A stretch of 64,000 bases of DNA, from NCBI GenBank assembly GCA_934631025.1, contig CAKTXR010000003.1, forward strand, positions 1 to 64,000. The letters are read 5' to 3'. The notes beneath the pieces are model-generated. The model ran no database searches, was not told the origin of the DNA, and saw only the letters and a list, made by a program, of their open reading frames with translations. Below, in pieces: positions 1 to 7,723 of this stretch (its first letter is position 1; each line of letters opens with the position of its first letter). Source of the stretch: an uncultured Clostridia bacterium (lineage in GTDB: Bacteria; Bacillota; Clostridia; Christensenellales; Aristaeellaceae). The position numbers and the translations under genes are program-made.

Positions 1-297
1 GGGCTTGTCCGCGTCGTTTTTGTTGTAGATGAGGAACACGCGGCCGGTCGCGCCGTCCTGCACCGGGCAGGGATTGCCCACCGTGTCGCCGCCGCCGCTC
101 ACGACGACGCGCATATCGCCGAAGCGATCGCCGTCGCCCGCGCGCAGCATGATGTCGATGCGGCCGGAATCGCCCAGCCCGTCGCGCCGCCCCTCGCAGA
201 ATACCAGCACGCGGCCGGAGGAAAGCGTCAGAATCGTCGGGATGCGGAAGGCGCTATAGCTGCCGTCGCCGCAGGCAAAGAGCGTCTGTCTTTCCAT
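1..297 (-). CDS. Exo-alpha-sialidase (GH33-like), N-terminal part, runs off the window
   Basis: The first 99 codons of a sialidase-like protein can be read from ATG at 297 leftwards to the window edge without a stop. The N-terminus has the FRIP motif (residues 18-21, YRIP/FRIP is the hallmark of GH33 sialidases) followed by a Val-Phe-Cys-Glu-Gly-Arg-Arg segment matching the conserved strand with a catalytic-site acid and arginine, and an Asp-Ile-Asp block as in the first Asp-box blade. No signal peptide is visible, so it may be cytoplasmic. The family removes terminal sialic acid from glycans. It starts only 3 nt after the stop of the esterase upstream, so the two are almost certainly co-translated. 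The C-terminus, including the Asp-boxes and catalytic Tyr/Glu, is outside the window. Confidence 0.8.
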   Translation of the reverse strand, partial: MERQTLFACGDGSYSAFRIPTILTLSSGRVLVFCEGRRDGLGDSGRIDIMLRAGDGDRFGDMRVVVSGGGDTVGNPCPVQDGATGRVFLIYNKNDADKP

Positions 298-300
298 CCT

Positions 301-1062
301 TCAGCCCTCCCGCAGCGCTTTATCGACAAAATTGCCGATCAGATCGGCCAGTATCCAGCGGCCGTTTTCCACCTTGCCAGAATAGGCGCAATGGCCGTAG
401 CCCTCCATGAAGCTCACGTCAATCTTGCTCATGTCGTAGCCAAAATGCTGGAGCGTCGCGATGAGCAGGCGGTTCTGCTCCGGCCGCGCCGGCATATCGT
501 GTTCGGAGAATATGATTTTGAGCGGCCGGTCGGGCTGCGCGTCGTGGATGTGATACAGCGGCGCGGCTTCGTCCAGACGGCACAGACGGCTGTCCTCGCC
601 GCGATATTTCAGCACATTGAAGTGCGTCGTGGGCTGACCCGCGTCGAATATATAGCCCGCAAAATCCGTGCTCTTCAGTCCGACCGCGGCGAGATACTCG
701 GGCGCGAAGCACAGCATCATGGAGAGATAGCCGCCCGCCGACGAGCCGCCGAAGAATATGCGGTCGCTCAGGCCGTACTGCGCCGCATGATCGAACACCC
801 AGCGCGAAGCCGCGGCGCAGTCCTCGATGAACGCCGGAAACGCAGCCGCGGGATACATCCGATATTCCACGCTCACGAACGCGATCCCCTGAGCGCACAG
901 CTGCGCGGCAATGCCGTCGAAGCCCTTGCGGGAACCGGCCTCCAGCCCGCCGCCGTGCGTCCAGATCACCGTCGCGCGGCATTCGTCCTCGGGCGCGAAC
1001 ACGTCCAGGCGGCGCATGTCGTCGCCCTGTCCGCAATAGTCGACGTCAAAATATGTTCTCAC
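301..1062 (-). CDS. Alpha/beta hydrolase, acetylesterase-like
   Basis: 253-residue alpha/beta hydrolase of the hormone-sensitive-lipase/acetylxylan esterase type. Visible motifs: oxyanion HGGG at residues 36-39, nucleophile elbow Gly-Gly-Ser-Ser-Ala-Gly-Gly (Ser108), probable acid Asp189 and catalytic His224 in a Gly-Tyr-Gly-His-Cys context. The start is GTG at 1062, with GGGGGAAGAA just upstream. It directly precedes the sialidase (3-nt gap). I infer it de-esterifies glycans, for example O-acetyl groups that block sialidase, but the substrate is not provable from the sequence. No signal peptide is seen, so a cytosolic role is likely. Confidence 0.8.
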   Translation of the reverse strand: MRTYFDVDYCGQGDDMRRLDVFAPEDECRATVIWTHGGGLEAGSRKGFDGIAAQLCAQGIAFVSVEYRMYPAAAFPAFIEDCAAASRWVFDHAAQYGLSDRIFFGGSSAGGYLSMMLCFAPEYLAAVGLKSTDFAGYIFDAGQPTTHFNVLKYRGEDSRLCRLDEAAPLYHIHDAQPDRPLKIIFSEHDMPARPEQNRLLIATLQHFGYDMSKIDVSFMEGYGHCAYSGKVENGRWILADLIGNFVDKALREG

Positions 1063-1229
1063 AGTTCTTCCCCCTCATTGCAGAGTATCATCTGAAGCTT
1101 TCGCCGGATCGGGCGCGGAGCCAGCCGTCCGAGCGCTTTGAGACGCGCGCCGGCCCTCCCCGCGTGAGCATCATGGCGTTCGGCAGCGCCGCGTCAGGCG
1201 CCTGCGCCCGCCATGCCCGACGGCCCTTC

Positions 1230-3023
1230 TTACCGGCTTTCCTGCGCGGCGATTTTCTCCGCCAGATCGGTCAGATAGCACCAGCGCTCGGTCTTTTCCT
1301 CGAGCTGCTGATCGAGCGCCTTTTTCTCCTCCTCGAGCGCCTGCAGCTTGACATAATCGCTGGCGTTGGCCGCCATGTCGGCTTCGCAGCGGGCAATCTG
1401 TTCCTCCAGCGCGGCGATGTCCGCGTCGATCGTCTCGTATTCGCGCTGCTCCTTGAAGGAGAATTTCAGCTTTCTCGGCGCGCTCTCGCGGCGCACGGCT
1501 TCCTTTTCCTTCTTTTCGAGCTGGGGCTGCCGCTCCTTTTCCTCCGCGCGGCGCTGCGCCTCATAATCGCTGTAATCGCCGGTATAGCGCTCAATCGCGC
1601 CGTCCTCTCGCACGGCAAATATGTGATCGGCGATTTTGTCGAGAAAATAGCGATCGTGCGAGACGGCCAGCACCGCCCCCGGGAAGGAGAGCAGATAGTC
1701 CTCCAGCACGGTCAGCGTCTCGATGTCCAGATCGTTTGTCGGCTCGTCGAGCAGCAGCACGTTGGGCGCGGCCATGAGGATGCCCAGAAGATACAGCCGC
1801 CGCTTCTCGCCGCCGCTCAGCCTGCCGATTTTAGAATACTGCATATCGGGCGAAAACAGGAAGCGCTCCAGCATCTGCGAGGCCGAGAACGTGCCCTCGA
1901 CGGTTTTCAATTCGGCGGCCGTCTCGCGCACAAAGTCGTACACGCGCATTTCGGGATCCAGCTCGCGCCCCTCCTGCGTGAAATAGCCGATTTTGACCGT
2001 CGCGCCCACGTCGATCGTGCCCGCGTCCGGCTGGATGCGTCCGGCGATCAGATTGAGCAGCGTCGATTTGCCCGCGCCGTTGCGCCCGACGACGCCGATG
2101 CGGTCGCCGCGCTGCACGGTATAGCTGAAATCGCGCGTCACGCAGCGCCCGCCGTAGGACTTGCCGACGTGCTCCAGCTCGATGATCTTCTTGCCCAGCC
2201 GGCTGGCGGCGGCGGTCATCTGGGCGGTCGCATCGGTTTCGGGAGCCTTCTGCTCCTTGAGCGCTTCATAGCGGGCGATGCGGTCGACGCTTTTCGTGCT
2301 CCTCGCCCGCGCGCCGCGCATGATCCACTGATATTCGCGCCGCAGAAGCGCCTGCCGCTTGCGCTCGGTGCTCTCGGCCATTTGCAGCCGCTGCTCCTTC
2401 AATTCGAGGTATTTCGAATAGTTCGCTTCATAGCTGTAGAAATGCCCGTGCGACAGCTCGACGATCTGGTTGACCACGCGCTCGAGGAAATAGCGGTCGT
2501 GCGTCACCATGACGATGCCGCCGTTAAAGCGCCCCAGCTGCTGCTCAAGCCACTCGGAGGTCTCGCCGTCCAGATGGTTGGTCGGCTCGTCTAATATCAG
2601 CACGTCCGCGGGATGCACGAGCGCGCGAACCAGCGAGACGCGCTTGCGCTGACCGCCCGACATCGAGCCGACCTTCTGCTCAAGATCGCTGACGTTCAGC
2701 CGGTTCAGCATGGCGCGGGCTTCATATTCGGCCTGCGCGCGGAAATCGGCGCTGTCGCCCTCGAAGATCGCGTCCAACGGCGCGTCGTCGTCGCGCAGTT
2801 CGCTGTTCTGCGGCAGATAGGAAATCTTGACGTTCGGGTCGGTCGACACAGCGCCCGTATCCGGCGTGACGCGTCCGGCGAGGATCTTCAGAAACGTGCT
2901 CTTGCCCGTGCCGTTCAGCCCGATCAGGCCGGCCTTTTTGCCTTCCTCGAGATAGAACGTCACATCGTCCAGCAGCTGCTTGTCGCCATAGTTTTTTGAA
3001 ATGTGTTCCGCGGAAAGAAGCAT
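1230..3023 (-). CDS. ABC-F family ATPase, Uup-like
   Basis: 597-residue protein with two ABC cassettes and no membrane segment, i.e. an ABC-F translation/ribosome-associated ATPase. First cassette: Walker A GLNGTGKST (35-43), signature SGGQRKR near 122, Walker B ending DEPTNHLD. The linker has the Arg-Gly-Ala-Arg-Ala-Arg-Ser-Thr-Lys stretch near 237, typical of Uup and relatives. Second cassette: GRNGAGKST (313-321), SGGEKRRL and DEPTNDLD. The C-terminus (about 520-597) is charged and coiled-coil-like, as in Uup. ATG at 3023 has a GGAGG site. It follows the phosphatase gene by 16 nt, so both probably form one transcript. ABC-F proteins rescue stalled ribosomes or confer antibiotic resistance; the Uup-like linker makes housekeeping more likely than resistance. 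Confidence 0.93.
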   Translation of the reverse strand: MLLSAEHISKNYGDKQLLDDVTFYLEEGKKAGLIGLNGTGKSTFLKILAGRVTPDTGAVSTDPNVKISYLPQNSELRDDDAPLDAIFEGDSADFRAQAEYEARAMLNRLNVSDLEQKVGSMSGGQRKRVSLVRALVHPADVLILDEPTNHLDGETSEWLEQQLGRFNGGIVMVTHDRYFLERVVNQIVELSHGHFYSYEANYSKYLELKEQRLQMAESTERKRQALLRREYQWIMRGARARSTKSVDRIARYEALKEQKAPETDATAQMTAAASRLGKKIIELEHVGKSYGGRCVTRDFSYTVQRGDRIGVVGRNGAGKSTLLNLIAGRIQPDAGTIDVGATVKIGYFTQEGRELDPEMRVYDFVRETAAELKTVEGTFSASQMLERFLFSPDMQYSKIGRLSGGEKRRLYLLGILMAAPNVLLLDEPTNDLDIETLTVLEDYLLSFPGAVLAVSHDRYFLDKIADHIFAVREDGAIERYTGDYSDYEAQRRAEEKERQPQLEKKEKEAVRRESAPRKLKFSFKEQREYETIDADIAALEEQIARCEADMAANASDYVKLQALEEEKKALDQQLEEKTERWCYLTDLAEKIAAQESR

Positions 3024-3039
3024 TTTATATCCTCCAAGC

Positions 3040-3507
3040 TCAATAAGCGTCTCTGCCCTCGGCCAGACGGCCGATCAGGTGCGCGCAGCCTTCCGTAATG
3101 TCTCGACAGGCCGCGTCGAAATCGCCCGTATACCATGGATCGGCAATGTCGCGCGGATTGGGCGCGCCGTCCAGCAAACGATGAATCTTATTCTCGGGAT
3201 CGCCGCCGCAGATGCGCTGCATTGCCGCGATGTTGCGGCTTTCCATGCCGACAAGCAGGTCGTACCGGTCATAGTCGCCGCGCGTGAGCTGAACGGCGCG
3301 CTTTCCCGCGCAGTCTATGCCCATTTCCTTCAGCTTCCGCCGCGCGGGCGGATAGACGGGATTGCCCTCTTCCTCGTCGCTCGTGGCCGCCGACGCGCAC
3401 ACGATTTTCTGCGATAAGCCGCGCTTTTCGAGCATATCGCGGCAGATAAACTCAGCCATGGGGCTGCGGCAGATGTTGCCCAGGCACACGAAAAGAATCT
3501 TTATCAT
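3040..3507 (-). CDS. Low-molecular-weight protein-tyrosine phosphatase
   Basis: 155-residue LMW-PTP. The P-loop CLGNICRS gives the catalytic Cys8 and Arg14, and the general-acid loop Asp-Pro-Trp-Tyr is at 123-126. Length and motif order are standard for the family, which dephosphorylates tyrosine (or arginine) on bacterial kinases, capsule proteins or stress regulators. AAAGGCGGT lies upstream of ATG 3507. It is the first gene of a two-gene transcript with the ABC-F ATPase and diverges from the DUF4832-like gene. Confidence 0.93.
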   Translation of the reverse strand: MIKILFVCLGNICRSPMAEFICRDMLEKRGLSQKIVCASAATSDEEEGNPVYPPARRKLKEMGIDCAGKRAVQLTRGDYDRYDLLVGMESRNIAAMQRICGGDPENKIHRLLDGAPNPRDIADPWYTGDFDAACRDITEGCAHLIGRLAEGRDAY

Positions 3508-3540
3508 TTTATAAACCGCCTTTGTCGCTTACTCCCGTTC

Positions 3541-3569
3541 AGTTTATCAGATTCCTGCGGCGATTGCAA
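3541..3569 (-). promoter_or_regulatory. Promoter for phosphatase-ABC-F operon
   Basis: On the minus strand TTGCAA (3569-3564), a 17-nt spacer and TAAACT (3546-3541) form a vegetative-type promoter about 34 nt upstream of the phosphatase start codon. It lies back to back with the plus-strand promoter at 3581. Confidence 0.6.
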
Positions 3570-3580
3570 GCGTTTTCCCG

Positions 3581-3609
3581 TTGCAATGCGCCGCCAAAGG
3601 GCGTATACT
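3581..3609 (+). promoter_or_regulatory. Promoter for DUF4832-like gene
   Basis: TTGCAA (3581-3586), 17-nt spacer, TATACT (3604-3609). It sits 31 nt upstream of the AAAGGAGG-led ATG at 3641, which also argues against the in-frame ATG at 3581, since that would lie inside the -35 box. Confidence 0.65.
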
Positions 3610-3640
3610 GTCATTAAGCAGACAAAAGGAGGACAAGGCC

Positions 3641-4996
3641 ATGTCATCGCTCTTCGACCGCGACCTTACTGCCCTTCAAGACGACCGTACCGTGCTGACC
3701 AATCCGCACAAGGGCTGGTATTTCCACTATATCGACAACGGCATGAAGGCCCCCGCCTACCGCAACACGATAAAGCCCGGCGACGACCTCCGCGCCTTCC
3801 CCGGGCTTAACCATCTGTATCTGCGCTTCGACTGGAACGACATAGAGCCGACGCGCGGCCGCTATGAGTGGGACAAGCTCGACGCGATCATCGATCACTG
3901 GGGCCGTCTGGGCTATTGCTTCTCCATGCGGCTGTGTACCTATGAAGCCCGCCGCCGCATGATCCCCTACGCCACGCCCAAGTGGGTGTTCGACGCGGGC
4001 GCGCGCGGCTTTTCTGGAAGCGCGATCGAGCCGGACTACGGCGATCCGGTCTATCTCGATCATCTGTCGAATCTCATGGCCGAGTATGGACGGCGCTATA
4101 ACGGCCATCCGCTGATCGACTTTATCGACGTGGGCACGTTCGGCACATGGGGCGAGGGACACACCACCTCCGGCACCTGCCGCGTCTATCCCTACGATGT
4201 GCTCAAAACGCACGTCGACCTGCACGCCGCCAATTTCCCCGACACGTTCGTACTGATCAACGACGACATGATCGGCCACTGCGAGCAGTCCGATAGAGCC
4301 GCGGCCGCCCGTCTGACCGAATACTGCGCGGGGCGGCGCATGGGCATACGCGACGATTCGCTCTACGTCGACTATTACCGCAATAAATTCGGCTATGATA
4401 TGCTGGCGCGCCCCGAGGCATTCGACGCGCTCTGGCGCAGCGGGCCGGTCGATCTGGAATCGGGCCATCAGCGCATGACGCCGGACAGCGTCACAGAGGG
4501 CGGCCTGCGCATGATCGAGGCCATGCGCCGCACGCACGCCACCTACGCCGGCTTCCATGGCGACATCTACCATTGGTATGACCGGCACCGCGAATTCCAC
4601 GATTACGCCGCCAACCGGCTGGGCTACTGGTATTTCCTCGAGGGCTTTTCGCTGCCGCCGCTCACGCAGGGACTGGACGCGTTCCTCACGCTGACGCTCA
4701 CCAACCGCGGCTTTGCGCCCGCCTATCACCGCTATCAACTCAGGATCGCCCTGCGCGACGAGCATGGCCGCGAAACCGTCTTTGACGCGCCCGACGTTGA
4801 CAACCGCCGCTGGATGTGCAGCGAAACCGCTGTCGAGCGGATTCAGCTCAGAACGCGTTTCCTCGCGCCCGGCCGCTATGCGCTGCGGCTCGGCCTGTTC
4901 GACGGCGCGCGTCCCGTCCGCTGGGCCATTCAAAGCGAGCGCGTCGACGCGGACGGCTATGTCCGTTTAGGCGACGTGGAAATCGCGCCCCGATAA
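3641..4996 (+). CDS. DUF4832-like / GH42-like putative glycoside hydrolase
   Basis: 451-residue protein beginning with the Asn-Pro-His-Lys-Gly-Trp-Tyr motif that marks DUF4874/DUF4832 proteins, followed by a (beta/alpha)8-like region with an Arg-Phe-Asp-Trp-Asn-Asp-Ile-Glu-Pro strand. A Gly-Thr-Trp-Gly-Glu-Gly-His segment near residue 160 could carry a catalytic acid. The C-terminal third (about 350-451) looks like a beta-sandwich. No signal peptide. I chose ATG 3641 because of the AAAGGAGGACAAGGCC spacing. Family members are uncharacterised or beta-galactosidase-like. It is a single-gene transcript ending in a strong terminator, and the substrate is unknown. Confidence 0.75.
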   Translation: MSSLFDRDLTALQDDRTVLTNPHKGWYFHYIDNGMKAPAYRNTIKPGDDLRAFPGLNHLYLRFDWNDIEPTRGRYEWDKLDAIIDHWGRLGYCFSMRLCTYEARRRMIPYATPKWVFDAGARGFSGSAIEPDYGDPVYLDHLSNLMAEYGRRYNGHPLIDFIDVGTFGTWGEGHTTSGTCRVYPYDVLKTHVDLHAANFPDTFVLINDDMIGHCEQSDRAAAARLTEYCAGRRMGIRDDSLYVDYYRNKFGYDMLARPEAFDALWRSGPVDLESGHQRMTPDSVTEGGLRMIEAMRRTHATYAGFHGDIYHWYDRHREFHDYAANRLGYWYFLEGFSLPPLTQGLDAFLTLTLTNRGFAPAYHRYQLRIALRDEHGRETVFDAPDVDNRRWMCSETAVERIQLRTRFLAPGRYALRLGLFDGARPVRWAIQSERVDADGYVRLGDVEIAPR

Positions 4997-5011
4997 CGCA
5001 CTGAATATCAG

Positions 5012-5051
5012 CAGGCGCTCCACCCGCACTGGATGGAGCGCCTGTTTTTTT
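5012..5051 (+). terminator. Intrinsic terminator after DUF4832-like gene
   Basis: Perfect 11-bp stem (arm CAGGCGCTCCA 5012-5022 and its complement at 5034-5044), 11-nt loop, then seven T (5045-5051). Confidence 0.9.
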
Positions 5052-5120
5052 GCGCCGCCTGAAAGCGATCCGCGCGCCGTCGCCGACACGCATCCAACTT
5101 CCGGCGAGTATACAGCTTTC

Positions 5121-6251
5121 TCAGAAATGCTCGAACATACCGCACGGCCGCTTCGGGAAGGCGCGCAGGAAATCCTCCGTCGAGCTATTCACCGTCACGC
5201 CGTCCAGATAGGCAATCGAGTCCGCGTCGACCGTCAGCGCGCCGTACAGAAGCGCTGCAAGCGGCCGTACGTCCATCGTGAGATCGCACGCCGCATCGTC
5301 TGTCAGCCGCTCAATCTGCGCCTGTCCATGGGCATAGGTCACGCGCCACGCGCCGCTCGCCACGCCGTATTCGTCGGTCACGCGCAGCGTAAAGCCGCCC
5401 GCCGCTTCGGGATAGCTGTTGGCGCGCAGCAGAACCTCGGGATCCAGTATCCGCGCCATGATGTCGGGCAGCAGCCGGTAGCGCGCATGGGTGTAGTGCC
5501 GGATCGCCCAGTCCACCTCGGGCGACATGGCGATGTTGTCGAAGTGAACGCTGTCCACCTCGCCGTCGAACATCCGGATAAAGCCCAGCGCGGCCGTCAG
5601 CGCCGCCCTGCTCGTATAGGCCAGCTCTTTGACCGTCAATACGCCGTTGCAGAGATGGTTTACGTCCAGCTCCATGACCTTGCTCAGCTTGAGATATGCG
5701 TCGGGTTCTCCGCTCTCGTCATAGTGCAGATAGGTCACGCCCGCGCGGATGTCGGTATCGACGGGATACATATCCGCGTCCAGCCGCCGCGTAAGGATAT
5801 TGCGCCCCGCGGAAAACGCATCGTACACCCGCAGCACGTCCTGCTGATGCTTTTCCGTCTTAATCCGCACGAAATCCGGGCAGCGCGGCGCCGTCTCCAA
5901 CTTGGCAATCGGAATATCCACGATCAGGTGGTCGGCGATGCGTTCATAGCCGAACTTGCGATAATAGCTGAACGAAAAGGGGTGCAGCAGCGCCACCGCC
6001 CAGCCGCGCGCCTTCGCCTCGCGCAGGCTCTTTTCAAACATCGCGCGCACATAGCCGCCGCGCCGGTATTCCGGATCGGTGCCCACGCCGCCCACGCGCA
6101 GCGTTCTGACCCACTTGCCGCAGAAGCGCGTCTCTACCGTCGAGAACGAGCCCGCGCTCTTGATATCTCCCTCTACCGTCTTAAAGCCCCAGCGCTCGGT
6201 CTGCGACGAGGGCGTTTCGTACCGGCTGATGATTTCTATCTTCTCGTTCAT
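5121..6251 (-). CDS. Eis-like GNAT N-acetyltransferase
   Basis: 376-residue protein with the Eis layout: an N-terminal GNAT domain (acetyl-CoA pyrophosphate loop Arg-Arg-Gly-Gly-Tyr near 63-67), a middle GNAT-like fold and a C-terminal sterol-carrier-like domain. The FSYYRKFGYE segment places Tyr97 at the position of the Eis catalytic tyrosine, and the chain ends in Phe, as Eis does, where the terminal carboxylate acts in catalysis (family knowledge). Its ATG overlaps the stop of the dehydrogenase by ATGA, so translation is coupled. The family acetylates amines, including aminoglycosides in some members; the natural substrate here is unknown. Confidence 0.85.
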   Translation of the reverse strand: MNEKIEIISRYETPSSQTERWGFKTVEGDIKSAGSFSTVETRFCGKWVRTLRVGGVGTDPEYRRGGYVRAMFEKSLREAKARGWAVALLHPFSFSYYRKFGYERIADHLIVDIPIAKLETAPRCPDFVRIKTEKHQQDVLRVYDAFSAGRNILTRRLDADMYPVDTDIRAGVTYLHYDESGEPDAYLKLSKVMELDVNHLCNGVLTVKELAYTSRAALTAALGFIRMFDGEVDSVHFDNIAMSPEVDWAIRHYTHARYRLLPDIMARILDPEVLLRANSYPEAAGGFTLRVTDEYGVASGAWRVTYAHGQAQIERLTDDAACDLTMDVRPLAALLYGALTVDADSIAYLDGVTVNSSTEDFLRAFPKRPCGMFEHF

Positions 6252-7357
6252 GCGTTTTCCTCCTTCACGAGCAGCGCCTTGACGCAGCGCCCCGCCGCCA
6301 TGTCGTCGAACGCGCGATTCACGTCGGATACGGGATAGCGCGTGATGAGCGCGTTGATCTTCTCATGCAGCTCGGGATGCGCGGACAGGAAGTCCAGATA
6401 GCGGTAGACGTCTGTCATGGAATACTGAGACGAGCCGATCAGCTGGAGCGCGTTGAACGTAATCAGCTGCGGCATGATCGGCGCTTCGCCGCTGTTGGAA
6501 TACTGGCCGGGGATCAGATACACGCCGCGGTTGCGCAAGAGCTGCATCCCCAGCGGCACGGCCTTCACGCTGCCGCTCGCCTCATAGACCAGCTCAGCGC
6601 CCAGCCCGTCTCCCATGGTCTTGGCCTTTTCTATGATCTCCGCGTCGCTCAGCTCATTGAGCCGCCACACCTCATCCGCGCCGAACGCGCGCGCCAGCTC
6701 GTCGCGCCGGGGGTTCTTGCCCGTGGTGATCACCGCCACGCGCTCCACGCCGACGCTCTTTAAGTACATCGCGGCGAACAGCCCGACCGGCCCCAGCCCC
6801 TGCACGACCGCCGACTTCATCTTTTCAACCGGCCGGTTCGCGCGGCGGGACAGCTCAAAGGCGTGCAGCGCCGTCGGCCCTGCGCAGGCGAACACCGCCG
6901 CCGTTTCGGGATCGATCGACGCGGGAATCTTGATCAGATTGTCGACGCGCGTGAAATTCACCTCGCCGTAGCCGCCGACGAAATGCGGCTCCTCGAGCGG
7001 ATTGCCCTCGTTGGTCACGCCCATCTGGACGCAGTTCGCGTCGTCGCCCTGAAGGCAGAGCGGGCATTTGCCGCACGGGCAGGCGATGTCCACAATCACA
7101 TTGTCGCCCGCGCGCAGGCCGGTTTTGCGCGCGTCCTCATCGGAGAGCGCGTCGATTGTGCCGACGAATTCGTGGCCGATGTTCTGCGGGCCGTCCAGCG
7201 GGATCCGGCCGGTCATGAAGTGCATATCCGTGCCGCAGACGCCGCTGGCAACGAGCGTCATGCGCGCCATGCCCGCCTCAGGCTCATTGACAGGGAACGT
7301 GCGAATCTCGAAGGGCTTATGCGCGCCCATAAACAGCGCCAGCTTTGCCGTCGTCAT
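6248..7357 (-). CDS. Zinc-dependent medium-chain alcohol/polyol dehydrogenase
   Basis: 369-residue MDR-family dehydrogenase. Catalytic zinc ligands Cys41 (in Cys-Gly-Thr-Asp) and His62-Glu63 (GHE); structural zinc Cys95, Cys98, Cys101, Cys109 with the normal 2-2-7 spacing; nucleotide-binding Gly-Leu-Gly-Pro-Val-Gly around residue 190. It oxidises an alcohol or polyol with NAD(P). ATG at 7357 follows AAAGGAGGATAAGTCT and is preferred over the upstream in-frame ATG at 7405. It overlaps the acetyltransferase start by 4 nt. A link with the glycyl radical enzyme upstream is possible but they are 366 nt apart. Confidence 0.9.
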   Translation of the reverse strand: MTTAKLALFMGAHKPFEIRTFPVNEPEAGMARMTLVASGVCGTDMHFMTGRIPLDGPQNIGHEFVGTIDALSDEDARKTGLRAGDNVIVDIACPCGKCPLCLQGDDANCVQMGVTNEGNPLEEPHFVGGYGEVNFTRVDNLIKIPASIDPETAAVFACAGPTALHAFELSRRANRPVEKMKSAVVQGLGPVGLFAAMYLKSVGVERVAVITTGKNPRRDELARAFGADEVWRLNELSDAEIIEKAKTMGDGLGAELVYEASGSVKAVPLGMQLLRNRGVYLIPGQYSNSGEAPIMPQLITFNALQLIGSSQYSMTDVYRYLDFLSAHPELHEKINALITRYPVSDVNRAFDDMAAGRCVKALLVKEENA

Positions 7358-7440
7358 AGACTTATCCTCCTTTATCGCGCGCCGGAGAGCTTCCTCATGG
7401 CGCACGTCTCGTTATTGTTTTTGCACAGTTGAAAGCCCGT

Positions 7441-7723
7441 ATGACTTCCATATTTTCTCAAAGAGCTGAAATGCGGCTCCAGCAAACAGCAAATAACGCG
7501 CCTGCGCACAAGCGCCGCCTTTGCCAAGTCCATAGTCACAGCGGAATGTTGATTAGCGCAATGCCATACGCCGCGGCGGCTCGTCATTATTTACGTTCAG
7601 ATGAAGAACCGCGCGCCGCCGTCCTTTTCACATGGCGCGAAATGCGGATTCATCAGCCACCAGACGATACGCTTCCGTGCAAAAGTCCTTATGTCGCACG
7701 CGCAGAAGCGCCGCAGCTTGCCC
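7441..7723. repeat. Two degenerate related segments in a gene-free spacer
   Basis: The 366-nt spacer between the dehydrogenase and the glycyl radical enzyme has no convincing gene. Two stretches, near 7454-7520 and 7624-7690, share TTTTC, then GAAATGCGG about 10 nt later, and weaker similarity for some 40 nt more. Read on the minus strand both encode a similar short string ending in Pro-His-Phe, which suggests decayed copies of one element. No stop-free frame with a ribosome binding site covers them. Confidence 0.35.

Noticed and set aside
1230..3023. Antibiotic-resistance ABC-F protein
   Set aside because: The linker and C-terminal coiled coil are Uup-like; no leader peptide attenuator seen upstream.
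3581..3640. Earlier in-frame ATG for the DUF4832-like gene
   Set aside because: It lies in the promoter -35 box and has no ribosome binding site; ATG 3641 has AAAGGAGG.
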